Assembly: GCA_023422775.1 (NCBI GenBank)
Contig: JAFAGM010000084.1
Location: 71,286-135,285 of the forward strand
Direction of reading: 5' to 3'
From: Pseudomonadota bacterium
Lineage (GTDB): Bacteria > Pseudomonadota > Alphaproteobacteria > Rhizobiales > Xanthobacteraceae
Length of the DNA stretch: 64,000 nucleotides
Both the position numbers and the translations under genes were made by a program. The notes beneath the pieces are model-generated. The model saw nothing but the letters and a program-made list of their open reading frames with translations, did not search any database and was not told the DNA's origin. Of the stretch, positions 18,588 to 27,305 are shown one piece after another (within the stretch, counting starts at the first letter, position 1; each line of letters starts with the position of its first letter).

Positions 18588-19451
18588 TCAATCCATGAAC
18601 ACCACGGTCTTGCGCCCGTTGAGGATCACGCGATCCTCGAGGTGATGACGCATGGCGCGCGCCAGTACGCGCCGCTCGATGTCGCGGCCCTTGCGCGAAA
18701 GATCTTCCGGCCTGTCGCGATGGCTGATGCGCTCGACGTCCTGGTCGATGATCGGACCTTCGTCGAGATCGCGCGTGACGTAATGCGCGGTGGCGCCGAT
18801 CAGCTTGACGCCGCGTTCATGGGCCTGGTGGTAGGGACGGGCCCCCTTGAAGCCCGGCAGGAACGAGTGATGGATGTTGATGCAGCGTCCTGACAGCCTG
18901 GCCGACATGTCATCCGACAGGATCTGCATGTAGCGGGCCAGCACCACGAGGTCGGTCCTGGTGTCCTGAACCAGTTTCCAGACCGCCTCCTCCTGCTCAC
19001 GCCTGGTTTCCTTCGTCACCGGCAGGTAGTGAAACGGGATCTCGCCGAAATCGAGCGCGCCGTAGGTCTCGCGCGGATGGTTTGAGACGATGGCGGTCGG
19101 GATCATTTCCAGTTCGCCGGTCCTCCAGCGATAGAGGATATCGACCAGGCAATGATCCGATTTGGACACCAGCAACATCACCCGGCGGCGGCTGGCGCGG
19201 TCGCGCATCTGCCAGTCCATGGCAAAGCGGTCGGCGATCGCGGTAAAGCCGGTCTGCAGCGCCTGCAATTCGACCGCGAGATCGGCGGCGGTGAATACCA
19301 CCCGCATGAAGAACTTGCCGGTTTCGACGTCATCGAACTGCTGGGCATCCAGGATGTTCTGACCGTTGTGGGCGAGAAAGGTCGACACCGCCGAAACGAT
19401 CCCGGGGCGATCCGGGCAGGACAGGGTCAGGACGAACTGGTGATCGGGCAT
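18588..19451 (-). CDS. purU: Formyltetrahydrofolate deformylase
   Basis: A 287-residue PurU: it hydrolyses 10-formyl-THF to THF and formate, balancing one-carbon pools. An N-terminal ACT domain (residues ~5-80, starting FVLTLSCPDRPGIV) is followed by a formyltransferase-fold catalytic domain with HHSFLPGFKGARPYHQA (catalytic His) and DEGPIIDQD (catalytic Asp). Length and layout are standard. It is a single gene here. The window also contains an N-formyltransferase (49195-50196) that would draw on the same formyl donor. Confidence 0.95.
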   Translation of the reverse strand: MPDHQFVLTLSCPDRPGIVSAVSTFLAHNGQNILDAQQFDDVETGKFFMRVVFTAADLAVELQALQTGFTAIADRFAMDWQMRDRASRRRVMLLVSKSDHCLVDILYRWRTGELEMIPTAIVSNHPRETYGALDFGEIPFHYLPVTKETRREQEEAVWKLVQDTRTDLVVLARYMQILSDDMSARLSGRCINIHHSFLPGFKGARPYHQAHERGVKLIGATAHYVTRDLDEGPIIDQDVERISHRDRPEDLSRKGRDIERRVLARAMRHHLEDRVILNGRKTVVFMD

Positions 19452-19591
19452 GACGGCTTGATTACAATTCAGGCAGAAGGGTGAAACCTTGGGATTTGCG
19501 GCCCTGCTCTATCACTGCGAACGCGCTTGCGCCAATCCGGAAACCGGAGTCAGGATGAACAAAGCGCAAAGCGAGGCGTTGGAGCACGATC

Positions 19592-20437
19592 ATGGCTGAC
19601 AGACTGAACGGTTACCGCATCCTGATCCTCGAAACGCGCGAGGAAGCGCAGTTCTCCCGCCTGCTCACCGAACAGGGCGCCGACGTGCTGCAGTGTCCGA
19701 TGTTCACCATTCGCGATGTATCGGACCCGGCGCCGGTCGAAAGGTGGATCGTGCGCGTCATTGAAAAGCCGCTGGATGACATGGTGCTGCTGACCGGCGA
19801 AGGCCTTCGCCGGCTGATGAAGGTGGTGCGGCTCGTTGGCGTCGAAGCACCGTTCGTCGCCGCCCTCGGCAGGGCGCGGAAGTTTGCGCGCGGCCCCAAA
19901 CCCGGACGGGCGCTGCGCGAGATCGGGCTGGAGCCGCAGATCACGACGGAAAAGCCGACCTCCGAAGGCGTCGCGGAGATATTGTCGCGGGTCGATATCA
20001 AAGGCCATCGCGTCGGCCTGCAGCTCTACCCGGACAAGGACCACGGCGCACTGATCGGCGCCATCGAGGCGATGGGCGCCGAGGTCGATACCGTCCTGCC
20101 CTATGCCTATGACGCGCAGGCGGCTGACGCCAACATCATCACCGCGATCGACGAGATGGCGGATGGCCGCATCGATGCCATCGCGCTGACCAATCTCGGC
20201 CAGGTGCGCCGCCTGATCGAGGTCGCCCGCGCGCGCGGCTGCGAGGACACTCTCCGCAAGGGGTTCGAGCGCACACCGATCGCTTCCGTCGGTCCGGCGG
20301 TCTCGGACGAATTGAAGTCCCACGGCCTGCGCACCGACATCTATCCGGCCGAAGACGCCTTCTTCATGCGCCCGCTGATCTCGGCGATGGCTGTGGCGCT
20401 CGCGAAAAATCCGCCGCGCGCGGCTGCAAGGATTTAG
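19592..20437 (+). CDS. Uroporphyrinogen-III synthase family protein (HemD-like)
   Basis: A 281-residue two-lobe protein of the HemD fold. The N-terminal ILILETREEAQFSRLL strand-helix, the central EKPTSEGVAEIL (the conserved T-SE segment contacting substrate) and IASVGPAVSDEL near the end match the family. HemD closes hydroxymethylbilane to uroporphyrinogen III for haem, sirohaem and cobalamin. It is not next to other tetrapyrrole genes, so it could be a second paralogue beside a housekeeping hemD elsewhere. GGAG precedes the ATG. Its stop overlaps the stop of the convergent TctC gene. Confidence 0.78.
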   Translation: MADRLNGYRILILETREEAQFSRLLTEQGADVLQCPMFTIRDVSDPAPVERWIVRVIEKPLDDMVLLTGEGLRRLMKVVRLVGVEAPFVAALGRARKFARGPKPGRALREIGLEPQITTEKPTSEGVAEILSRVDIKGHRVGLQLYPDKDHGALIGAIEAMGAEVDTVLPYAYDAQAADANIITAIDEMADGRIDAIALTNLGQVRRLIEVARARGCEDTLRKGFERTPIASVGPAVSDELKSHGLRTDIYPAEDAFFMRPLISAMAVALAKNPPRAAARI

Positions 20438-21414
20438 TTCACCTTCGCGCCGGCGAACTTGACCACCTTGCCCCACTTCTCGGTTTCGTCCGCCACCAGC
20501 TTGCCGAACTCGGGCGCCGAGCCCGGCAGCAGGATGGCGCCGAGTTCGGTGAAGCGCGCCTTTGCCTTGGGGTCGGCCAGGATCTCGTTGACCGCCTTGT
20601 TGAGCGTGGCGACGATCTCGGGCGGCGTGCCCTTCGGCGCCGCGAGGCCGTACCAGGCGCTCGCCTCGTAGCCCGGCAGGAAGTCCGCGACCAGCGGCAG
20701 GTCCGGCAGCACTTCCGAACGGACCGTGCTGGTGACGGCAAGGCCGCGCAGCTTGCCCGATTTGACGTGCTCGGCGCAGGTCGGAATGTTGTCGAACATC
20801 ACCTGCATCTGGCCGGAGAGCATGTCGGTCAGCGCCGGCGCGCCGCCGCGATACGGCACATGCACCATGTTGATTCCGGTGATCATCTTGAACAGTTCGC
20901 CCGACATGTGGATCGTGGAGCCGTTGCCCGACGATGCCATGTTGAGCTTGCCCGGGTTGGCCTTGGCGTAGGCGATCAGTTCGGGGATGGTCTTGATCGG
21001 CAGCGAGGGATGCACCACCACCACGTTGGGGAAGCGAATGATGCCGGCGATCGGCTCCATCTCCTTCATGAAATCGAACGGCAGCTTTTCATAGAGCGTG
21101 GCGTTGATCGCATTCGCCGGCGCGACCAGCAGCAGCGTATAGCCGTCGGGTGTCGCGCGCAGCACCTGCTCGGTGGCGATATTGGTGCCGCCGCCCGGCC
21201 GGTTCTCGACCACGAAGGATTGGCCGAGCTTTTCCGAAAGCCACTGCCCCATCAAACGCGCCGTCATATCCGCCGAGCCGCCGGGGGTGTAACCGATCAC
21301 CAGCCGCACCGGCCGCGACGGATAGGCCTGCGCCCTGGCGATGCCTGACGCGGCCGGGAGTGCAGCCGCACCGGCGGCGAGCTGCAGAAATTGACGGCGC
21401 TGAAACTTCTTCAT
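20434..21414 (-). CDS. TctC/Bug-family periplasmic solute-binding protein
   Basis: A 326-residue tripartite-tricarboxylate-transporter-type receptor (Bug family). The N-terminus has a twin-arginine signal (RRQFLQLAAG, then cleavage after ARA), so it is probably exported by Tat. The mature part begins YPSRPVRLVIGYTPGG, the family's carboxylate-binding loop. TctA and TctB membrane partners are absent nearby, as is common for orphan Bug proteins. GGAGGAAGC gives a strong start at 21414. Its stop codon overlaps the convergent HemD-like stop (20434-20437). Confidence 0.9.
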   Translation of the reverse strand: MKKFQRRQFLQLAAGAAALPAASGIARAQAYPSRPVRLVIGYTPGGSADMTARLMGQWLSEKLGQSFVVENRPGGGTNIATEQVLRATPDGYTLLLVAPANAINATLYEKLPFDFMKEMEPIAGIIRFPNVVVVHPSLPIKTIPELIAYAKANPGKLNMASSGNGSTIHMSGELFKMITGINMVHVPYRGGAPALTDMLSGQMQVMFDNIPTCAEHVKSGKLRGLAVTSTVRSEVLPDLPLVADFLPGYEASAWYGLAAPKGTPPEIVATLNKAVNEILADPKAKARFTELGAILLPGSAPEFGKLVADETEKWGKVVKFAGAKVN

Positions 21415-21562
21415 GCTTCCTCCAACGAACCCGCGCTGACGGCTCTTTGCGGCCGCCCTGGGTGTGCGGCGCATCCTAGAGCATGATTGGAGAATGTGTA
21501 CCGGTTTTCGCCGGGCGTGACGCGGAGTTAGCCCGTCAGGTCGTCCCGTCAGGCCCAAGATG
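21415..21562. other. Gap with repeat remnant
   Basis: Between the TctC-type and Crp-type genes. It holds a degenerate interspersed-repeat fragment at about 21478-21523 (AGAGCATGATTGG then ACCGGTTTTCGCC). Nothing gene-like is seen. Confidence 0.4.
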
Positions 21563-22237
21563 CTATTCGCCGTGGCGACGCAGCCGGTCGAGGTCGATGA
21601 TGGTGACGCCACCATATTCGAGCCGCAGCAGGCCCGCAGCCTCCAGCCGCTTCAGGCACTGGTTGGCATTCTGCCGGGAAATACCGGAGAGCGCTCCGAT
21701 TTCTTCCTGCGTGATCTCGATATGGCGCGTGAGGTCCGGATAGAGGATGGGATTGAACAGCGAGGCGATGGAGCGCGCGACGCGGCCGGTCGCATCGAGT
21801 GTCCGGTCATACTCCATCGCCCCGATGAACTGGCCAAGCCTCTCGTTGAGCTGCCTGACCAGAAAGCGGTTGAACGCGACGCTGTTCTCGAACAGCCAGA
21901 AAAAGGTGCTGCGGTCCATCAGCGCCACCCTGGTATCGCGCAAGACGACCATGTCGTATCGGCGCGGCTCGCTCTTGAGCACCGAACCCTCGCCGAACCA
22001 GGCGCCCGCGGTGAGGCCGGCGAAACTCGCGGCCTTGCCACCCTTGGAAACGGTACTCATCCGCGCCAGGCCGGTGACGATGCCGGTCCAGTAGTCGAAG
22101 GAATCGCCGCGCATGAAGATATGCTCGTTGGCGGCGTAGGATTTCTCCACGATCCCGGCGCGGGCGACCTCGATTTCCCGATCGTTCAGTTCGCGCGACC
22201 ATGCGGCGATGCGCTTGAGATAATCCGCAGCAATCAT
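21563..22237 (-). CDS. Crp/Fnr-family transcriptional regulator
   Basis: A 224-residue regulator. Residues ~20-130 form a cyclic-nucleotide-binding-type beta roll (FMRGDSFDYW, GAWFGEGSVL). Residues ~165-215 form the winged helix-turn-helix (ITQEEIGALSGISRQNANQCLKRLE). No N-terminal cysteine cluster is present, so it is not an oxygen-sensing Fnr; the effector could be a cyclic nucleotide or a pathway intermediate. It is divergent from the second Liv operon, and a dyad in the shared 296-bp gap makes that operon its likely target. Confidence 0.9.
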   Translation of the reverse strand: MIAADYLKRIAAWSRELNDREIEVARAGIVEKSYAANEHIFMRGDSFDYWTGIVTGLARMSTVSKGGKAASFAGLTAGAWFGEGSVLKSEPRRYDMVVLRDTRVALMDRSTFFWLFENSVAFNRFLVRQLNERLGQFIGAMEYDRTLDATGRVARSIASLFNPILYPDLTRHIEITQEEIGALSGISRQNANQCLKRLEAAGLLRLEYGGVTIIDLDRLRRHGE

Positions 22238-22308
22238 GATCGCATCGACCGTCGCATTCCCATCACGCGCTTGCTGCAGTGCAATAGGCCTGCAGTCCGG
22301 CGAAATTT

Positions 22309-22325
22309 CCTGACCAATTGTCAGG
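22309..22325. promoter_or_regulatory. Dyad in the divergent promoter region, candidate Crp-type operator
   Basis: CCTGAC (22309-22314) and GTCAGG (22320-22325) are perfect inverted repeats with a 5-base AT-rich spacer. Flanking TT and AA extend the symmetry with one mismatch on each side. It lies 72-88 bp upstream of the regulator ATG and about 210 bp upstream of the transporter-operon GTG. The rest of 22238-22533 holds no gene. Confidence 0.5.
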
Positions 22326-22533
22326 CAAATGACATTTCAAACTATCGCATTCCCTTATGGAGGACCACCTTGGCGCGTGCGACCCACGGCACGATGGCAA
22401 GGTGCGGCGTTACCACACGGGATCGGGCATTGGCCGTTAGCCCGATGGCCTGCAGATCACCGCCGATGTAGGATTTGTGGGTGCGAACCAGAGATAAAGA
22501 GCGCTGCGTAAGCGCCGTATCCGGAGGGAATCA

Positions 22534-23349
22534 GTGGCTTACACGTTGGAAGTGCGCGAGGTGTCGCTGCGCTTTGGTGGCGTCCGCGCATTGACCGAGG
22601 TCAGCTTCGGCGTGAACGATGGCGAGTTGTTCTCGATCATCGGCCCTAACGGCGCAGGCAAGACTTCAATCGTCAATTGCATTTCGGGCCGATACAAGCC
22701 TACCGAGGGGAAGCTTTTCTATCGCGGCAAGGACATCACGGGCCTCAATCCGAATGCGCGGCCCGCGCTTGGCATCGGTCGCACCTTCCAGAATCTTGCC
22801 CTGTTCCATCATATGAGCGTGCTCGACAACATCATGGTCGGGCGGCATCACCTCCTGAAGAACAATTTCATCACGGGATCGCTGTACTGGCTGACCGGAG
22901 CCCGGCGCGAGGAACTGGAGCATCGCCGCAAGGTGGAGGAGATCATCGACTTCCTCGACCTGCAGTCGGTGCGCAAGGCGACCGCCGGCACCCTGCCCTA
23001 CGGCCTGCGCAAGCGCGTCGAGCTCGCTCGCGCGATGGCGCTGGAACCCAGGCTCATCCTGCTCGACGAGCCGATGGCCGGGATGAACTTCGAGGAAAAG
23101 GAGGACATGGCGCGCTACATCGTCGATCTCAATGAAGAGTTCGGCATGACCGTGATGATGATCGAGCACGACATGGGCGTGGTGATGGACATCTCCCACC
23201 GCGTCATGGTGCTGGATTTCGGCCGCAAGATCGCCGAGGGCGATCCGGCCTCGGTTCTCGCCGATCCCCATGTGAAGCGCGCCTATCTCGGTGAAGAGGA
23301 CGAGGCGCTGGTCGATCCTGACGATAAACAGGCGGAGAGCGCGGCATGA
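22534..23349 (+). CDS. Liv-type ABC transporter ATPase (LivG family), second operon
   Basis: A 271-residue ATPase with Walker A GPNGAGKTS, LivG-type signature LPYGLRKRVELA and Walker B LLDEPMAGMN. It carries a ~20-residue insertion around residues 105-125 (HLLKNNFITGSLYWLTG) and an acidic C-terminal tail, features of the LivG subtype found with embedded acyl-CoA ligases. The start is a GTG with GGAGGG at good spacing. It opens the operon and overlaps the ligase gene by 4 bp. Confidence 0.93.
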   Translation: MAYTLEVREVSLRFGGVRALTEVSFGVNDGELFSIIGPNGAGKTSIVNCISGRYKPTEGKLFYRGKDITGLNPNARPALGIGRTFQNLALFHHMSVLDNIMVGRHHLLKNNFITGSLYWLTGARREELEHRRKVEEIIDFLDLQSVRKATAGTLPYGLRKRVELARAMALEPRLILLDEPMAGMNFEEKEDMARYIVDLNEEFGMTVMMIEHDMGVVMDISHRVMVLDFGRKIAEGDPASVLADPHVKRAYLGEEDEALVDPDDKQAESAA

Positions 23350-25277
23350 TGGATTACGCCGGGCGTGCTGCCCAGGCCGACACCTACCCGAAGCTGCTGC
23401 GTCTCAACGCGAAGGAGCACGGCGGCGAGATCGCGTTGCGCGAAAAGGACCTCGGGCTGTGGCGCGTCTTCACCTGGAGCGACTATCAGCGCCGCGTGCA
23501 TGATTTCGCGCTCGGCATGGTGGAACTGGGTCTCGGCCGCGGCGACGTCGTCGGCATCATCGGCGACAACCGGCCGGACTGGGTGGCGGCGGAAATCGCA
23601 ACCCACGCCATCGGCGGCATGAGCCTTGGCCTCTATCGCGACGTGCTGGATGAGGAAGCGGCCTATCTGCTCAGCTACGGCGAAGCCAGGCTGGTGTTCG
23701 CCGAGGATGAAGAGCAGGTCGACAAGCTGCTGGCGCTGGCCGATCGCGCGCCCAACCTCAGGCATATCGTCTATTCCGATCCGCGAGGCATGCGGAAATA
23801 CGACGATCCGCGGCTGATGGAGGCCGAAAAGCTGGCCGCGATGGGCCGCGACCGTGCGTCGCGCGAGCCCGGCCTCTACGATCGCCTGGTCGACGCCACG
23901 AGCGGCGAGGATGTCGCCGTCCTCTGCACCACTTCGGGCACGACCGCCAACCCCAAACTTGCGATGCTGGCGGCCGGGCGCGTGCTGAGGCATTGCGCGA
24001 CCTATCTCGCCTTCGATCCCAAGGGGCCCGACGACGAATACGTCTCGGTGCTGCCGCTGCCCTGGATCATGGAACAGGTCTACGCGCTCGGCAAAGGACT
24101 ACTCTGCCGGATGAAGGTCAACTTCGTCGAAGAGCCCGACACCATGATGCACGATTTCCGCGAGATCGCGCCGACCTTCGTGCTGTTCGCGCCCAGGGTC
24201 TGGGAATCGATCGCCGCCGACGTCCGCGCCGGCGTGATGGACTCCTCGCCGCTGAAGCAAAAGCTGTTCGACATCGGCATGAAGGCCGGGCTTTCGGCGC
24301 TGGCAAAGGACAAGCATTCGATGCTGGCCGACCAGCTGCTGTTCCGCGCCCTGCGCGACCGGCTCGGCTTCACGCGGCTGCGCTCGGCCGCGACCGGCGG
24401 CGCCGCGCTCGGGCCGGACACCTTCAAATTCTTCCAGGCGATGGGCGTGCCGCTGCGCACGCTCTACGGCCAGACCGAGTTGCTGGGTGCCTACACGCTG
24501 CATCCTTCGGAGAAGGTCGATCCGGATACGACCGGCGTGGCAATGGCCGACGACATCGAGATCCGCGTCGACAACCCCGATGTCAACGGCGTCGGCGAGA
24601 TCGTCGTGCGCCACCCCAACATGTATCTCGGCTACTACAAGAATCCGGAGGCCTCGGCTGCCGACATGAAGGACGGCTGGATGCACTCCGGCGACGCAGG
24701 CTATTTCAACGAGGGAAGGCAGCTCGTCGTCATCGACCGCATCAAGGACCTTGCCGAGACCGCGCGCGGCGAACGCTTCTCGCCGCAATATCTCGAAAAC
24801 AAGCTGAAGTTCTCGCCCTACATCGCCGAGACCGTGGTGCTCGGCGCCGGCCGCGACACGCTCGCGGCGATGATCTGCATCCGCTACTCGATCATTTCGA
24901 AATGGGCGGAAAAGAACCGCATCTCGTTCACGACCTATACCGACCTCTCCTCGCGCCCCGAGGTCTACGCGCTGCTGCGCAAGGAGGTCGAAAGCGTCAA
25001 CGCCACGCTGCCGCCGGCGCAACGGATTTCCCGCTTCCTCCTGCTCTACAAGGAACTCGACGCCGATGACGGCGAGCTGACGCGCACCCGAAAGGTCCGC
25101 CGCAGCGTCATCAACGAGAAATACGCAACCATCATCGACGCGATCTATGGCGGCGCGAACGAAATTCCGGTCGATACCGTGATCCGCTTCCAGGATGGCA
25201 CCACCCAGCGCATCCGCACCACGCTCCGGGTGGTCGACCTCGGCCGGGATACGCCGATGGCGGAGGCGGCGGAATGA
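23346..25277 (+). CDS. AMP-forming long-chain/aryl acyl-CoA synthetase
   Basis: A 643-residue adenylate-forming enzyme that activates a carboxylate with ATP and CoA. The P-loop-like TTSGTTANPK is present, then YGQTELLG (adenine and acyl pocket) and GDAGYFNEG with DRIKDLAETARGE (hinge). It resembles the long-chain (FadD15/FAA-like) subfamily with a replaced LKD-type hinge segment. Its position between ATPase and permease genes, with 4-bp overlaps at both ends, points to direct coupling of uptake and CoA activation of the imported acid. The substrate is unknown; fatty, aromatic or dicarboxylic acids are candidates. Confidence 0.9.
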   Translation: MMDYAGRAAQADTYPKLLRLNAKEHGGEIALREKDLGLWRVFTWSDYQRRVHDFALGMVELGLGRGDVVGIIGDNRPDWVAAEIATHAIGGMSLGLYRDVLDEEAAYLLSYGEARLVFAEDEEQVDKLLALADRAPNLRHIVYSDPRGMRKYDDPRLMEAEKLAAMGRDRASREPGLYDRLVDATSGEDVAVLCTTSGTTANPKLAMLAAGRVLRHCATYLAFDPKGPDDEYVSVLPLPWIMEQVYALGKGLLCRMKVNFVEEPDTMMHDFREIAPTFVLFAPRVWESIAADVRAGVMDSSPLKQKLFDIGMKAGLSALAKDKHSMLADQLLFRALRDRLGFTRLRSAATGGAALGPDTFKFFQAMGVPLRTLYGQTELLGAYTLHPSEKVDPDTTGVAMADDIEIRVDNPDVNGVGEIVVRHPNMYLGYYKNPEASAADMKDGWMHSGDAGYFNEGRQLVVIDRIKDLAETARGERFSPQYLENKLKFSPYIAETVVLGAGRDTLAAMICIRYSIISKWAEKNRISFTTYTDLSSRPEVYALLRKEVESVNATLPPAQRISRFLLLYKELDADDGELTRTRKVRRSVINEKYATIIDAIYGGANEIPVDTVIRFQDGTTQRIRTTLRVVDLGRDTPMAEAAE

Positions 25278-26167
25278 ACACCCAGCTCCTGATCCAGCTC
25301 ATGGTCAACGGCCTCGTGGTCGGCACGCTCTATGGCGTGGTCGCGATGTCGTTCGTGCTGATCTACAAGGCCACGCAGGTCGTGAATTTCGCGCAAGGCG
25401 AGCTGCTTCTGGTCGGCGCCTGGGTGTGCTGGTGGTTGCTCACCAAGTACCAGGTCCCGTTCTATCTGGGAATGCCGATCACCCTCGTCTTCATGTTCCT
25501 GCTCGGCATCGCGATCCAGGTTGTGATCCTCCGGCCAATGATAGGCGAGCCGATCATTTCCGTGATCATGGTGACGATCGCGCTGTCGACGGTGTTCTCC
25601 GCGCTGATGAAGTGGATGTTCGGCGTCAACCTGCAGCCGTTCCCGCGCATCTTCCAGACCCAGAACATCAACATCCTCGGGCTGCAGGTGCAGACCGTCT
25701 ACCTGATGAGCCTGGCGGTCTCGGTGGCGATGATGATCGGGATGGCGTGGTTCTTCCGCCTCTCCAAATACGGCCTTGCCATGCGCGCGACCGCATTCAA
25801 CCAGCAGGTGGCGCAGTCGCTCGGCATTTCCGTGAAGAGCGTGTTCGCGATGGCGTGGGCGATCTCGGCAACCGTGTCTGCTGTCGCAGGCGTGGTGGTG
25901 GCGGTCGTCAACGGCGTCTCGGCCGGGCTGTCGGCCTATGGCGTCAAGGTGTTTCCGGCGGCGATCCTCGGCGGCCTCGACAGCGTCGGCGGCGCGGTGC
26001 TCGGCGGCATCATCATCGGACTCCTGGAAAACGTCGCGCACTTCCTGGACAGCGAATACCTGCACTGGGGCAATCTGTACGAGATCGCGCCGTTCTATGC
26101 GCTCATCATCATTCTCATGATCAAGCCGTACGGCCTGTTCGGCACCAAAGACATCGAGCGGGTTTAA
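25274..26167 (+). CDS. Liv-type ABC transporter permease (LivH family), second operon
   Basis: A 297-residue permease with the LivH landmarks VNGLVVGTLYGVVAMSFVLI and NFAQGELLLVGAWVC, and the coupling loop ATAFNQQVAQSLGIS. It overlaps the ligase gene by 4 bp and is followed 6 bp later by the LivM partner. Confidence 0.94.
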   Translation: MNTQLLIQLMVNGLVVGTLYGVVAMSFVLIYKATQVVNFAQGELLLVGAWVCWWLLTKYQVPFYLGMPITLVFMFLLGIAIQVVILRPMIGEPIISVIMVTIALSTVFSALMKWMFGVNLQPFPRIFQTQNINILGLQVQTVYLMSLAVSVAMMIGMAWFFRLSKYGLAMRATAFNQQVAQSLGISVKSVFAMAWAISATVSAVAGVVVAVVNGVSAGLSAYGVKVFPAAILGGLDSVGGAVLGGIIIGLLENVAHFLDSEYLHWGNLYEIAPFYALIIILMIKPYGLFGTKDIERV

Positions 26168-26173
26168 GCAACA

Positions 26174-27247
26174 ATGGCAGGCCAGACCCTCATACCCGCC
26201 GGCGATTTCCGCACCACCTACGCGGCGGACACCACCGTGTTTCCGACCACGACCAGCCGCAACGCGATGATCGCAGGCATCGTCCTGATCTGCTTTGCGC
26301 CGCAGGTCGTCAACGAATACGTCCTCAGCCTGCTGATCCAGATCGGGATCTTCGGCATCGCCGCCCTCGGCCTCAATATCGTGGTCGGTTTCACCGGCCA
26401 GATATCGATCGGCCACGCCGCCTTCTTCGGCTTCGGCGCCTTCACCTCGGCCTACCTCTCGAACCGGTTCGGCATTCCCGTCTTCTTCTGCATTCCGCTC
26501 GCAGGCATCGTGACCGCGGCGATCGGCCTTATCTTCGGCCTGCCCGCGGCGCGGCTGAAGGGACTCTACCTCGCGATCGCAACGCTCGCGGCGCAATACA
26601 TCCTGCTCGATTTCTTTGCCCGCGCGGAGTGGTTCACGGGCGGCAGCGTACCGGCCAGCGCCGAGCCGTTCTCGATCTTCGGCTATTCCCTGCGCGGCGA
26701 CAAAAAATACTTCTATGTCGTGCTGGCCTACGTCGTGGTCTGCTATCTGCTGGTCACCAACCTGATCCGGTCGCGCGACGGCAGGGCGCTGATCGCGGTG
26801 CGCGACCATTACCTGTCCGCCGAGATCATGGGCATCAACCTGACCAAATACCGGACGCTGTCGTTTGGCCTTGCCGCATTCTTCGCCGGCGTCGGCGGCG
26901 CCCTCTATGCGCACTACAACCAGGTGGTTTCCAACGAAGGTTTCGGCATCGACCGCTCGATCATCTTTCTCGCCATGATCATCATCGGCGGGCTGGGTTC
27001 GGTCATGGGTACGCTGATGGGCACGGCCTTCATGGTGCTGTTGCCGGAATCGATGGAGTGGCTCAGCGTCGCATTGCGCGACAGCCCGATCGACCAGATG
27101 CTGGGACTGAAGAACAACATCGCCTTCCTGCGCGAGATGGCGATCGGCCTGATCATCATCGTCTTTCTGGTGTTCGAGCCGGACGGACTCGCGCATCGAT
27201 GGCGGCAGATCAAGGCCTACTGGAAACTCTACCCGTTCTCGCATTGA
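26174..27247 (+). CDS. Liv-type ABC transporter permease (LivM family), second operon
   Basis: A 357-residue permease. The LivM motif GFTGQISIGHAAFFGFGAF is exact for the family, and the coupling region AVRDHYLSAEIMGIN replaces the usual IRDNPLRAE. An N-terminal soluble extension of about 35 residues precedes the first span. It forms the channel with the upstream LivH-type gene product. Confidence 0.94.
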   Translation: MAGQTLIPAGDFRTTYAADTTVFPTTTSRNAMIAGIVLICFAPQVVNEYVLSLLIQIGIFGIAALGLNIVVGFTGQISIGHAAFFGFGAFTSAYLSNRFGIPVFFCIPLAGIVTAAIGLIFGLPAARLKGLYLAIATLAAQYILLDFFARAEWFTGGSVPASAEPFSIFGYSLRGDKKYFYVVLAYVVVCYLLVTNLIRSRDGRALIAVRDHYLSAEIMGINLTKYRTLSFGLAAFFAGVGGALYAHYNQVVSNEGFGIDRSIIFLAMIIIGGLGSVMGTLMGTAFMVLLPESMEWLSVALRDSPIDQMLGLKNNIAFLREMAIGLIIIVFLVFEPDGLAHRWRQIKAYWKLYPFSH

Positions 27248-27305
27248 GGTCGGAACGGGACGAACAATGGGAAGACCTCGAGAAAAAGACCGGAGGAGAA
27301 TGTCC

